Shown: piece by piece, positions 18,559 through 27,266 of the stretch
Layout of the letters: each line of letters begins with the position of its first letter
Position numbering within the stretch: position 1 is the first letter of the stretch
DNA from: Massilia norwichensis
GTDB lineage: Bacteria; Pseudomonadota; Gammaproteobacteria; Burkholderiales; Burkholderiaceae_D
Assembly (NCBI RefSeq): GCF_024753245.1
Contig: NZ_JANUGX010000009.1
Location: 1 to 64,000, forward strand
Reading direction: 5' to 3'
Length of the DNA stretch: 64,000 nucleotides
Notes under the pieces: model-generated
The model's database searches: none
What the model was told of the DNA's origin: nothing
Seen by the model: the letters and a program-made list of their open reading frames with translations, nothing else
Position numbers and translations under genes: made by a program

Positions 18559-19587
18559 GTGTTTAAAAATAAGACTTTATTGATTACGGGCGGTACTGGT
18601 TCGTTTGGTAATGCCGTTCTGCGTCGTTTTCTTGATTCAGATATTCGTGAGATTCGGATTCTGTCGAGGGATGAGAAGAAGCAGGATGACATGCGCAAGC
18701 GGCTTGCGAGTCCCAAGCTGAAGTTCTACATCGGTGATGTGCGTGATCCCCAGTCGGTGCTGAGCGCCGTACGGGGCGTCGATTACATTTTCCATGCCGC
18801 CGCACTGAAGCAGGTGCCGTCTTGTGAGTTCCATCCGCTCGAAGCGGTCAAGACGAATGTCATCGGCACCGAAAACGTCCTCGAGGCCGCGATCGCCTGC
18901 GGTGTCGAGCGCGTCGTCTGTCTCAGCACCGACAAGGCCGTTTACCCCATCAATGCGATGGGTATCTCGAAGGCCATGATGGAAAAGGTAGCCGTTGCCA
19001 AATCGCGCGGTAGCGATTCGACTGTAATTTGCGTGACCCGCTACGGCAACGTCATGGCGTCACGCGGCTCGGTGATCCCACTGTTTGTTGACCAGATTCG
19101 TGCTGGCAAACCCATCACGATCACCGATCCGAACATGACACGCTTCATGATGACCCTCGACGACGCAGTGGATCTGGTGCTCTACGCGTTCCAGAATGGC
19201 CGTCCAGGCGATACGTTCGTGCAAAAAGCGCCGGCAGCGACGATCGAGACCCTGGCTCATGCGCTGACCCAACTGATGGATGTCCCGAAGCACGAGATCA
19301 ATGTGATCGGTACCCGTCACGGCGAAAAGCTCTATGAGGCGCTGCTGTCGCGTGAGGAAATGGCATCGGCCGAGGACTTGGGCGGCTACTTCCGGGTTCC
19401 GCCTGATTTGCGCGACCTGAACTATGGCAAATTTGTCGAGCAGGGCGAGCAGCGCATTTCGGAAGCGACTGACTATAACTCGCACAACACCGAGCGTTTG
19501 GACGTAAAAGGCATGCGCGCACTGCTGACGAAACTGTCGTTTATGCGTGCGTTGATGGCTGGCGAATTCGCTCAGGCAGAGGAATAA
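18559..19587 (+). CDS. fnlA: UDP-GlcNAc 4,6-dehydratase/5-epimerase FnlA (CapE)
   Basis: FnlA makes the first step from UDP-GlcNAc to UDP-L-FucNAc: 4,6-dehydration with 5-epimerisation. The 342-residue protein has the NAD(P) motif GGTGSFG near 11-17, HAAALKQVPSCEFHP, and STDKAVYPINAMGISK, in which Met replaces the usual Tyr of YxxxK, as in the FlaA1/CapE group. The Asp-Lys pair in STDK is the expected catalytic pair. The GTG at 18559, preceded by TGAGGTAAC, fits the family N-terminus; the longer open frame from 18445 overlaps the previous gene and is not protein-like. GC content rises again from here. FnlB and FnlC follow at once. Confidence 0.9.
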   Translation: MFKNKTLLITGGTGSFGNAVLRRFLDSDIREIRILSRDEKKQDDMRKRLASPKLKFYIGDVRDPQSVLSAVRGVDYIFHAAALKQVPSCEFHPLEAVKTNVIGTENVLEAAIACGVERVVCLSTDKAVYPINAMGISKAMMEKVAVAKSRGSDSTVICVTRYGNVMASRGSVIPLFVDQIRAGKPITITDPNMTRFMMTLDDAVDLVLYAFQNGRPGDTFVQKAPAATIETLAHALTQLMDVPKHEINVIGTRHGEKLYEALLSREEMASAEDLGGYFRVPPDLRDLNYGKFVEQGEQRISEATDYNSHNTERLDVKGMRALLTKLSFMRALMAGEFAQAEE

Positions 19588-19588
19588 G

Positions 19589-20698
19589 ATGAAGGTACTG
19601 GTGACTGGTGCCGATGGTTTCATCGGCAAGAACCTGCTCGTGCGTCTGCGTGAACTCGAGATCGAACATATTTCATTTGTCCGAGGGATGTCGAGTGGCG
19701 AGCTGCAGGCGGCGGTCGAGCAGGTCGAGTTCGTGTTTCATCTTGCTGGCATCAACCGCCCCAAGGACACAGCCGAGTTCAAGGACGGTAACGCGGGCCT
19801 CACCGAGCAGCTGTGCGACGCAATTCGACGTAGCGGCCGGGTCTTGCCGGTACTGTATACCTCGTCGATTCAAGCTGAACTGGACAATCCGTATGGCAGC
19901 AGCAAACGTGAAGCCGAAATTGCTCTTGAGCACTTGGCAATCGAGAGCAGTGCTCCAGTCTACATCTATCGCCTGCCCAATGTGTTTGGCAAGTGGAGCC
20001 GTCCGAACTATAACTCGGCGATAGCGACCTTCTGCCATAACGTTGCTCATGACCTGCCGATTAGCATTAATGACCCCAGCGCAAATATCCGCCTGGTTTA
20101 CGTCGATGATGTGCTTGACAGCTTCCTTTCGGCCCTCAAGCTGCGTCCGCAGGGGTTCCAGCAAATGCAGGTCGCTCCTGAATACGCCATCACCGTCGGT
20201 CAACTGGCAGACACGCTGCGTAGCTTCAAGGAACGTCGTGAATCTCTAGTCGTCGATCGGGTGGGAAGTGGCCTGACTCGCGCTCTGTACGCGACCTACC
20301 TCAGCTTCCTGCCGCCTGCGCAGTTTTCTTACACCGTGCCGGTGTATGCCGATCCGCGCGGGCGTTTCGTCGAAATGCTGAAGACCCAGGACTCTGGGCA
20401 AATGTCGTTTTTCACCGCCGGTCCCGGCGTGACCCGAGGTGGCCATTACCATCATTCCAAGAACGAGAAATTCCTTGTCATTCAGGGCAAGGCATCGTTC
20501 AAGTTTCGTCACATCGTCTCCGGAGAGGAGTACGAACTGTTCACCGATGGCGCCAAGCCGGAAATTGTGGTGACAGTCCCGGGCTGGTCCCACGACATTA
20601 CCAACATCGGTGATAACGAAATGATCGTCATGCTCTGGGCAAATGAAATTTTCGACCGGCAACGCCCGGACACCGTTACTTACAAGGTTCGCCCATGA
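19589..20698 (+). CDS. fnlB: UDP-2-acetamido-2,6-dideoxy-hexulose reductase FnlB (CapF)
   Basis: This is the second enzyme of UDP-L-FucNAc synthesis. The 369-residue protein has two domains as in Staphylococcus CapF. An N-terminal SDR domain starts VLVTGADGFIGKNLL and contains NPYGSSKREAE (YxxxK), and a C-terminal cupin (about 250-369) carries the metal-binding GGHYHHSKNEKFLVIQG. CapF epimerises and reduces the 4-keto intermediate to the UDP-talose derivative. It starts one base after fnlA and overlaps fnlC by four bases, so the three enzymes are made together. Identification is strong because of the rare SDR-cupin fusion. Confidence 0.92.
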   Translation: MKVLVTGADGFIGKNLLVRLRELEIEHISFVRGMSSGELQAAVEQVEFVFHLAGINRPKDTAEFKDGNAGLTEQLCDAIRRSGRVLPVLYTSSIQAELDNPYGSSKREAEIALEHLAIESSAPVYIYRLPNVFGKWSRPNYNSAIATFCHNVAHDLPISINDPSANIRLVYVDDVLDSFLSALKLRPQGFQQMQVAPEYAITVGQLADTLRSFKERRESLVVDRVGSGLTRALYATYLSFLPPAQFSYTVPVYADPRGRFVEMLKTQDSGQMSFFTAGPGVTRGGHYHHSKNEKFLVIQGKASFKFRHIVSGEEYELFTDGAKPEIVVTVPGWSHDITNIGDNEMIVMLWANEIFDRQRPDTVTYKVRP

Positions 20699-21825
20699 AA
20701 AAATTAAAGGTGATGACCGTCGTCGGGACGCGTCCCGAAATCATCCGTTTGTCGCGCGTTCTCGTCGCACTGGATGAACATTGCGAACATGTACTGGTCC
20801 ACACAGGCCAGAACTACAACTACGAGCTCAACGAGATCTTCTTCCAGGACCTCGGCGTGCGGCGTCCGGACCGCTTCCTAAATGCGGCCGGCGGCAACGC
20901 GGCCGAGACCATCGGCAACATCATCATCGCGGTCGACAGCGCACTGGCCGAGATCCAGCCGGACGCCATGCTGGTGCTGGGCGATACGAATAGTTGCCTC
21001 GCCGCGCTCCCCGCGAAGCGCCGTAAAGTCCCAATCTTCCACATGGAAGCCGGCAATCGCTGCTTCGATCAACGCGTGCCTGAAGAAACCAACCGCAAGA
21101 TCGTCGACCATATATCCGACATCAACCTTACTTACAGCGATATCGCGCGCGAATATCTGCTGCGTGAAGGCCTACTGCCGGACCGCGTCATCAAGACCGG
21201 CAGTCCGATGTATGAAGTGCTCACGCATTACCGTGCAGGTATCGATGCGTCCAATGCCCTCAACCGCCTGGGGCTCCAGCAATACGACTATTACGTCGTC
21301 AGCGCCCACCGCGAAGAGAACATCGAGTCCGATTACAACTTCAACAGACTGGTAAGCATCCTCAACGCCGTGGCCGAGCAGTTCGGTAAGCCGGTGATCG
21401 TATCTACCCATCCACGCACGCAAAAACGTATCGATGCGATTGGTGCGACCTTCCACCCGCTGGTCCGCCTGCTCAAGCCCATGGGCTTCAAGGATTACGT
21501 CAAGCTGCAGCTGGAATCGACCGCCGTCCTGTCCGATAGCGGCACGATCAACGAAGAATCGTCGATCCTGAATTTCCCGGCTTTGAACCTGCGTGAAGCG
21601 CACGAGCGGCCCGAAGGCATGGAAGAAGCGGCGGTCATGATGACCGGCCTTGAGGTCGAGCGTGTTCTGCAGGGCCTTGCGATTCTCTCGACCCAGTCGC
21701 GTGGCAGCGAGCGCAGCCTGCGTCTGGTGGCCGACTACAGCATGCCGAACGTGTCCGATAAGGTTGTGCGCATCATTCACAGCTATACCGACTACGTGAA
21801 TCGGGTGGTCTGGAAGAAGCAGTAA
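20695..21825 (+). CDS. fnlC: UDP-N-acetyl-L-talosamine 2-epimerase FnlC (CapG)
   Basis: This is the third enzyme of the pathway, a non-hydrolysing 2-epimerase related to WecB that yields UDP-L-FucNAc. The 376-residue GT-B fold protein begins VMTVVGTRPEIIRLS. It shows HTGQNYNYELNEIFF, LGDTNSCLAALPAKRRKVP, HMEAGNRCFDQRVPEETNRK and, near the end, DSGTINEESSILNFPALNLREAHERPE. The phrase GNRCFDQRVPEE is characteristic of the FnlC/CapG branch rather than of WecB, which has GLRTGD at the same place. The gene overlaps fnlB, and the presence of all three enzymes makes L-FucNAc a firm prediction for the glycan. Confidence 0.9.
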   Translation: MKKLKVMTVVGTRPEIIRLSRVLVALDEHCEHVLVHTGQNYNYELNEIFFQDLGVRRPDRFLNAAGGNAAETIGNIIIAVDSALAEIQPDAMLVLGDTNSCLAALPAKRRKVPIFHMEAGNRCFDQRVPEETNRKIVDHISDINLTYSDIAREYLLREGLLPDRVIKTGSPMYEVLTHYRAGIDASNALNRLGLQQYDYYVVSAHREENIESDYNFNRLVSILNAVAEQFGKPVIVSTHPRTQKRIDAIGATFHPLVRLLKPMGFKDYVKLQLESTAVLSDSGTINEESSILNFPALNLREAHERPEGMEEAAVMMTGLEVERVLQGLAILSTQSRGSERSLRLVADYSMPNVSDKVVRIIHSYTDYVNRVVWKKQ

Positions 21826-21835
21826 GGGGGCCTTA

Positions 21836-23086
21836 GTGCGCTTGCTCGTCGTTACACAGTATTTCTGGCCCGAGAACTTTCGCGTCAACGATCTGGTCGC
21901 GGAACTCGTGCGCCGTGGGCATGAAGTCACCGTGCTGACCGGTCACCCGAACTATCCTGCGGGAGAGTTCTTCCCCGAGTTCGTAGCGGATCCGGAGAAG
22001 TTCAACAACTACGCAGGAGCGACAGTCGTACGCGTGCCCCATACTGCGCGCGGCAAGGGCGGGATCCGGTTGCTGACGAACTACTTTACCTTCGCCACGA
22101 GCGCCATCGTGCTGGGAACATGGAAGCTGCGTGGCCGGGAGTTCGACGCCATCTTCTGCTACGAGCCTTCGCCCATTACGGTGGGCCTCCCTGCGGCGGC
22201 CTTGCGGGCCTTGAAGAAGGCGCCTTTGGGCTTCTGGGTACTGGACTTGTGGCCGGAAACGCTGCACGCCATCGGCGTCGTCAAGTCGGCTTCGGTTCTC
22301 AAGCTGGTCGGGAAACTGGTGTCCTTCATCTATCGCCGCTGCGACCTGATCCTGGCGCAGTCGCGCAGCTTCATTCCCCAGATCAGGAAGTACGCCGGGC
22401 CAAACAGCCCGGTGGAATACTTCCCGAGTTGGGCTGAAGCGGTGTTCGACATGGGCAAGGTCGCTCCGGCACCGGAACTGGATGCTGCGCCAGACAAGTT
22501 CACCGTTATGTTCGCGGGGAACGTCGGCGATGCGCAGGATTTTCCGGCGATCCTTGCCGCCGCCGAAGAGCTCAAGCACGATAAGCGTATCCGCTGGGTC
22601 ATCGTCGGTGACGGCAGGATGAGCGACTGGCTGGCGCAGGAAGTCGCAAAGCGCGGCTTGTCCGATTGTTTCCTGTTGATGGGGCGTTATCCGGTCGACC
22701 GCATGGCCAGCTTCTTCAAGCATGCGTCCGCCTTGCTGGTGTCCCTGAAAGATGAGCCGATCTTCTCGATGACGATTCCGGGCAAGCTGCAATCCTACCT
22801 CGCAGCCGGGATTCCTTTGCTTTGCATGCTCAACGGCGAAGGTGCGGATGTCGTGGAGAGAGCCGAGGCAGGAATGACTTGCAACGCTGGCGATTCCCAC
22901 GGGTTGGCCCAGGCAGTGCTGCGACTCGCCGCGATGACGCCGCAGGAGCGGGAACGCATGGGCAATAATGGCTTGGCTGCCGGCACGGCGCAGTTCGACC
23001 GCGATCGCCTGATCACGCAGCTGGAATCGATGTATGCACGGCTGATTGGCCCCAAGGCAGCATCCAAAATAGAGATAGCTCAATGA
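21836..23086 (+). CDS. wbuB: WbuB-like L-FucNAc glycosyltransferase
   Basis: This 416-residue GT4 enzyme begins MRLLVVTQYFWPENFRVNDL with GHPNYPAGEFFPEF soon after, the standard start of WbuB/WbjE proteins found right after fnlABC in other bacteria. It is therefore the best candidate to add L-FucNAc to the growing repeat. The C-terminal domain has VMFAGNVGDAQDF (about 222-234), VIVGDGRMSDWL and SMTIPGKLQSYLAAGIPLLCML, where PGKLQSYLAAG is the usual nucleotide-binding helix. The GTG start at 21836 is preceded by AAGGGGGCC. It overlaps the next gene by four bases. Confidence 0.82.
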   Translation: MRLLVVTQYFWPENFRVNDLVAELVRRGHEVTVLTGHPNYPAGEFFPEFVADPEKFNNYAGATVVRVPHTARGKGGIRLLTNYFTFATSAIVLGTWKLRGREFDAIFCYEPSPITVGLPAAALRALKKAPLGFWVLDLWPETLHAIGVVKSASVLKLVGKLVSFIYRRCDLILAQSRSFIPQIRKYAGPNSPVEYFPSWAEAVFDMGKVAPAPELDAAPDKFTVMFAGNVGDAQDFPAILAAAEELKHDKRIRWVIVGDGRMSDWLAQEVAKRGLSDCFLLMGRYPVDRMASFFKHASALLVSLKDEPIFSMTIPGKLQSYLAAGIPLLCMLNGEGADVVERAEAGMTCNAGDSHGLAQAVLRLAAMTPQERERMGNNGLAAGTAQFDRDRLITQLESMYARLIGPKAASKIEIAQ

Positions 23087-24030
23087 TTCTTGTCACTGGA
23101 AGTAATGGATTCGTTGGCCGCGAACTGTGTCAGGCCCTGGCGCAGCGCGGCATTCGTTTCAGGGCTGCCGTTAGAACGGCGGCAAAACAGGATCAGGTGG
23201 CCGTCGGCAACCTCGACGGTTCGACGGATTGGCGCGCGGCGCTAGCCGGGTGTTCGGCGGTCATTCACCTTGCGGCACGCGTTCACGTGATGTCGGATAC
23301 CGTCGAAGACCCCCTGCGTGCCTACCGGGAAGTCAATCTGGAGGGCACGCTTCGGCTGGCGCGCCAGGCAGTGGAGGCTGGCGTCAAGCGCTTCGTTTTT
23401 GTCAGCAGCGTCAAGGTCAACGGCGAAGCCACGGCCAGCACGCCGTTCAGCGCAGCCGACCGTCCCGCGCCATGTGATCCCTACGGCCAGTCGAAAATGG
23501 AGGCGGAAACCGCGCTACTGGAACTGGGCCGTGAAACCGGCCTGGAAGTGGTTATCGTGCGTCCGCCCCTGGTCTATGGACCGGGCGTGAAAGCCAATTT
23601 CCTCAACCTCGTCAAGCTGGTACGGCTTGGCTTGCCGCTGCCCTTTGGAATGGCAAATGGCTACCGCAGCATGGTTGCGGTGGAAAACCTGGTCGACCTG
23701 CTCATCACCTGCACCGTGCATCCAAATGCACCAGGAGCCGTGTTCATGGTGTCGGACGGGCAGGACATGCATGTCGGCGATCTGGTTCGCATGATCGCAA
23801 AGGCGATGGGGAAAAACGTGTTCCTCCTGCCGGTCCCGCCCGTGGTGCTGCGCTCTGCTGCGCGCCTGGCCGGCAAGTCGGCGGTCGCCGACAGGCTCTT
23901 TGGTTCCCTGCAGGTGGACATCGGCGCAACGCTGGAGCGTCTGCAGTGGAAGCCGGTCGTTTCGCCACAGTTCGCCATTGGCAGAACCGTCGATCACTTC
24001 TTGGGCAACCAGGAAAGCAAGACGCGATAA
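23083..24030 (+). CDS. SDR-family NAD-dependent epimerase/4-keto reductase (WbpV/WreQ-like)
   Basis: This 315-residue extended SDR protein has TGSNGFVG at the N-terminus, HLAARVHVM, and DPYGQSKMEAE, which carries the catalytic YxxxK. It matches the group that includes WbpV of Pseudomonas and WreQ of Rhizobium, which reduce the UDP-4-keto product of a WbpM-type dehydratase to UDP-QuiNAc. Some relatives are annotated as UDP-GlcNAc or UDP-glucose 4-epimerases, and sequence alone does not decide. The company of a WbpM homologue and a small phosphoglycosyl transferase supports a role in making the initiating 6-deoxy-HexNAc. It is the last gene on the plus strand before a strong terminator. Confidence 0.75.
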   Translation: MILVTGSNGFVGRELCQALAQRGIRFRAAVRTAAKQDQVAVGNLDGSTDWRAALAGCSAVIHLAARVHVMSDTVEDPLRAYREVNLEGTLRLARQAVEAGVKRFVFVSSVKVNGEATASTPFSAADRPAPCDPYGQSKMEAETALLELGRETGLEVVIVRPPLVYGPGVKANFLNLVKLVRLGLPLPFGMANGYRSMVAVENLVDLLITCTVHPNAPGAVFMVSDGQDMHVGDLVRMIAKAMGKNVFLLPVPPVVLRSAARLAGKSAVADRLFGSLQVDIGATLERLQWKPVVSPQFAIGRTVDHFLGNQESKTR

Positions 24031-24070
24031 GGCACGTATTCGACCGGTACCCGGATTTGACTGTATTCAT

Positions 24071-24110
24071 AAAACGGCTGGGGCGCATGAAGCGCCCCAG
24101 CCGTTTTGTT
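24071..24110 (+). terminator. Strong bidirectional intrinsic terminator
   Basis: A perfect 16-bp inverted repeat (24071-24086 and 24092-24107) with the loop ATGAA ends in TTTT and is followed by further T-rich bases. The plus-strand polysaccharide operon ends here. The complementary A/T ends mean it can also stop the converging minus-strand pair. Confidence 0.92.
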
Positions 24111-24133
24111 TTATTTATCTTTTGTTTTATTTA

Positions 24134-24694
24134 TTAGTGGGTAACGCCTTCGCGTCGTGCCACCTTGATGAAGGTAAGGAACATCACTTTCGCATCGAAG
24201 AACAAGGATTGCATCCGCAGGTAATCGGCGTCGAGGCGGACCTTGTCGGGAATCGGCAACTCGTCGCGGCCGTTGATCTGGGCCCAGCCGGTCAGGCCAG
24301 GGCGGATCGTATGCACGCCATGCTCGGTACGCAGCTCGATCAGGTTCTGCTGGTTATACAGGGCAGGGCGCGGGCCAACCACGCTCATGTCGCCAGTGAG
24401 GATGCACCACAGCTGGGGCAGCTCATCCAGGCTGGTGCGGCGCAGGAAGCCACCTACCGGAGTCAGGTATTGGTTGGGGTCCGACAGCAGGTGCGTTGCC
24501 ACCACCGGGGTGTCGGTGCGCATGGTGCGCAGTTTGGGCATCGAAAAGATGTGGTTGTTCCTGCCGACGCGGTCCGACCAGTACAGCACCGGGCCTTTCG
24601 AAGTCAGCTTCACCACGACCGCGAGTACGGCCATTAATGGAAGAAAGATCAGGGATGCGATCAATGCCAATACAAAATCAACTGCACGTTTCAT
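24134..24694 (-). CDS. Small phosphoglycosyl transferase (initiating sugar-1-P transferase)
   Basis: This 186-residue protein has the minimal monotopic PGT architecture of PglC/WreU. A single N-terminal hydrophobic helix contains Pro (LIASLIFLPLMAVLAVV), which is expected to re-enter the membrane. It is followed by FSMPKLRTMRTD, the catalytic Asp-Glu dyad in RRTSLDELPQLW (about 95-106), MSVVGPRPAL and RPGLTGWAQINGRDELP. It should load a sugar-1-phosphate, probably a 6-deoxy-HexNAc, onto undecaprenyl phosphate to start the repeat unit. The WbpM-type dehydratase is 27 bases upstream on the same strand, so the two form a unit that makes and loads the first sugar. Confidence 0.88.
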   Translation of the reverse strand: MKRAVDFVLALIASLIFLPLMAVLAVVVKLTSKGPVLYWSDRVGRNNHIFSMPKLRTMRTDTPVVATHLLSDPNQYLTPVGGFLRRTSLDELPQLWCILTGDMSVVGPRPALYNQQNLIELRTEHGVHTIRPGLTGWAQINGRDELPIPDKVRLDADYLRMQSLFFDAKVMFLTFIKVARREGVTH

Positions 24695-24721
24695 GTAGTA
24701 CTACCCTTAAATACTTGTTAG

Positions 24722-26662
24722 TCAGGCGCGCGCTTCTTCGAGCGGCTTATCGATGCTCATGGGAGTCGGATCTTCCTTGCGGGTTTTCCAGAAATGGTCA
24801 TCGATCTCCGAAGATGGGGTGAATTCCGGCACGATCTTGCGCAGCTGGGCACGGATCGCCGTTTGGTCGCCACGCGCGCAGGCCTCGTTCAGGTGCTTCA
24901 GCATAATTTCCAGGAAGGGCCAGGCAATCTCGGCTTCCTGAGCACGCAGGATCAGCGGATGGTCGGTGTCGCTCACGTTGTCGCCGATGAGCAGTTCTTC
25001 ATACAGTTTTTCGCCCGGACGCAAGCCGACATAGCGGATCTCGATGCCGCTTTCCGACATTGGAGAGCGCACCTCATTGCCGCTCAGCTGGATCATCTTC
25101 TTTGCGAGGTCGGCGATTTTCACCGGTTCGCCCATGTCGAGCACGAACACATCGCCGCCCTGGCCCATCGAGCCAGCCTGGATGACGAGCTGGGCTGCTT
25201 CCGGGATGGTCATGAAATAGCGCGTGATTTCCGGGTGGGTCAGAGTGACCGGACCGCCGGCAGCGATCTGCTTACGGAACAGCGGTACGACGGAGCCGGA
25301 CGAACCGAGCACGTTGCCGAAGCGAACCATGCAGAAACGGGTACTGCTGTGCTGGCGCGCGAAGGCTTGCAGGATCAATTCGGCAAGGCGTTTGGTGGAG
25401 CCCATCACGTTGGTAGGACGCACGGCCTTGTCGGTGGAGACCAGCACGAAGCATTTCACCTTGGCTGCCACTGCGGCACGGGCAAAATTCAGGGTACCGA
25501 AAACGTTGTTGCGGATGCCTTCGATCGGATTCTGTTCCACCAAAGGCACGTGCTTGTAAGCCGCCGCGTGGTAGACAGTCTCGATTTCGAAATGCTGAAA
25601 GATTTCGCGCGATTTCTCGAAGTCCAGCACCGAGCCCATGAAGGGCACCAGTTCGGTCTCCTGGCCACTTGCCGCCACGACGGCGCGCAGTTCCTGGTCG
25701 ATCGCATACAGCGCGTACTCCGAGAGCTCGAGCAGCACCAGGCGACGCGGCTTCAGTTTCACGATCTGGCGGCAAAGTTCCGAGCCGATTGAACCGCCGG
25801 CACCGCTGACCGCGACGGCCTTGCCGGTAATACAAACCGAAAGCAGGGCATTGTCGGGCGCAACCGGATCGCGGCTGAGCAGGTCTTCGATTTCAATCTG
25901 GCGCACGTCGTCGACACGCGACATGCCTTTTACGAGGTTGTTCACCGGCGGCGTTACCTTGATCTTGACCTTGAGCGGCGTAAGACGGTCGATGATCTGT
26001 TTCTGCTCGCTGCGGCTGAGTGATGGCATGGCCAGCAGGACGGCGCCAACCTCGTATCGCTGGACCAGATCGGCAATACGTTCCGCGGCATGGACCTTGA
26101 TGCCACTGAGCGTGGCCTTGTGCAGTTGCGCATTGTCGTCCACAAAGGCAACCGGAAGGTACTCTTTGCCTGGCAGCAGGGCGTTGGCAAGTTGGAGGCC
26201 AGCATCCCCCGCGCCGTAAATGATCACGTTGACGCGGTCCGCAGCACGGCGGTCCCCGAGGAAAAATCCGCGCGCCAGGAAGCGGCTGGCCAGCAAGTAC
26301 AGGATCAGGTTGGCAGCGAAGATCACGAACGGAGTAGGCGAGAATGCATCGCCGAGCGACATCATCGCCAGCACGCCAAGCATGCCAACGGAAACGGCCG
26401 CGCCCTTCACCACGGTCATGACGATCTGGTGGTCGATGTAGCGAATGATTGCACGATACAGCCCAATCCGCGCGTACACCGGAATCGAAATCACTGGCGC
26501 AGCCAGGATCAACCACAGGTAGCTGCCGAACTTCGTTGTATCAAAACCGTTGAAGTGTAGCGCCAAAGCGACAACGAAAGTCAATGGGACAAAGAATAGG
26601 TCTGCCGCGGCTGCGACTGCCTGCTTTTTACGACGAGGTAGATCGAGAAATGTTTTCTTCAT
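24722..26662 (-). CDS. wbpM: WbpM/CapD-type membrane UDP-GlcNAc 4,6-dehydratase
   Basis: This long FlaA1-type dehydratase of 646 residues makes UDP-4-keto-6-deoxy-GlcNAc. Four N-terminal membrane helices (about 18-130) anchor it. A first Rossmann-like domain has YGAGDAGLQLANAL (about 147-160). The catalytic SDR domain begins AVSGAGGSIGSELCRQI, with YHAAAYKHVPLVEQNP and STDKAVRPTNVMGSTKR, in which Met takes the Tyr position. Together with the SDR gene at 23083 this could give UDP-QuiNAc or UDP-D-FucNAc. FnlA is a second, short UDP-GlcNAc 4,6-dehydratase in the same locus, so two branches leave UDP-GlcNAc here. The start is ATG 26662. Confidence 0.9.
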   Translation of the reverse strand: MKKTFLDLPRRKKQAVAAAADLFFVPLTFVVALALHFNGFDTTKFGSYLWLILAAPVISIPVYARIGLYRAIIRYIDHQIVMTVVKGAAVSVGMLGVLAMMSLGDAFSPTPFVIFAANLILYLLASRFLARGFFLGDRRAADRVNVIIYGAGDAGLQLANALLPGKEYLPVAFVDDNAQLHKATLSGIKVHAAERIADLVQRYEVGAVLLAMPSLSRSEQKQIIDRLTPLKVKIKVTPPVNNLVKGMSRVDDVRQIEIEDLLSRDPVAPDNALLSVCITGKAVAVSGAGGSIGSELCRQIVKLKPRRLVLLELSEYALYAIDQELRAVVAASGQETELVPFMGSVLDFEKSREIFQHFEIETVYHAAAYKHVPLVEQNPIEGIRNNVFGTLNFARAAVAAKVKCFVLVSTDKAVRPTNVMGSTKRLAELILQAFARQHSSTRFCMVRFGNVLGSSGSVVPLFRKQIAAGGPVTLTHPEITRYFMTIPEAAQLVIQAGSMGQGGDVFVLDMGEPVKIADLAKKMIQLSGNEVRSPMSESGIEIRYVGLRPGEKLYEELLIGDNVSDTDHPLILRAQEAEIAWPFLEIMLKHLNEACARGDQTAIRAQLRKIVPEFTPSSEIDDHFWKTRKEDPTPMSIDKPLEEARA

Positions 26663-27266
26663 ATTTGTAATAAGATGACTTTTCGTTTCATTTAAATGTC
26701 ATCAATTATTTAACGCAGCGCTTTTTGAATGACAAACCCATCCTTTTGGCAATGCCGAAAGTTTTTTCATTCCTGGATCTGTTTAAATTCTCACCGTTTG
26801 TAACGGATTTGTCAGAGCTGACTTTGGAGTAGTGCTGCAATGCATGATGTTCTCGGAATAATACTTTATTGCAGAGGAAAAAGGCAGACTAGGGTAGGAA
26901 TTTTCCTGTCTCAAGGACGGCTTTCGCGATTGCGTAAAAGTCAAGAGAAGTGCTCTTTTGATAGTAGAAGCAGACTTTGCCGGGCTGAAATGCTGCGGAC
27001 GCAAGCAACTGGTTATAAAAATGGAATCCAGATGTTGCTGTTCCTGAAAGTAGAGCGGTAGGAAGAGTCTGACAGAACTGTTGCGTCGACGCGTCAACTG
27101 AATTTGAACGGGTCGACTTATGCGTTTTGCTGCTGTCTGTTATTCAGTGGTAAACAGCACGTGCAGTTGGCTAGGCATGGTTGAGCTGATAAACTCTACT
27201 ATTTGCGATTGTCATTAGAACGAGATTTCGGATTAGAGGTCGATCGCGTATTTGCCGGATTTATTG
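26663..27266. other. Long divergent intergenic region
   Basis: About 600 AT-richer bases separate wbpM (minus) from the YjbH-PAP2 gene (plus). An 8-bp stem with one G-U pair (26743-26750 and 26754-26761) followed by six T residues looks like a plus-strand terminator, although no plus-strand gene precedes it. An ORF at 26840-27061 has no ribosome site and unlikely composition. A weak promoter candidate is given separately. The rest holds nothing I can name. Confidence 0.5.
27167..27195 (+). promoter_or_regulatory. Candidate sigma-70 promoter for the YjbH-PAP2 gene
   Basis: TTGGCT (27167-27172) and TAAACT (27190-27195) are separated by 17 bases, each matching four of six consensus positions. 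The spacing and place about 70 bases before the start are right, but the match is weak. Confidence 0.3.

Noticed and set aside
26840..27061. Possible 73-residue gene in the long intergenic region
   Set aside because: It has no ribosome site, Arg/Cys/Lys-rich random-looking composition and no partner genes in the same direction close by.
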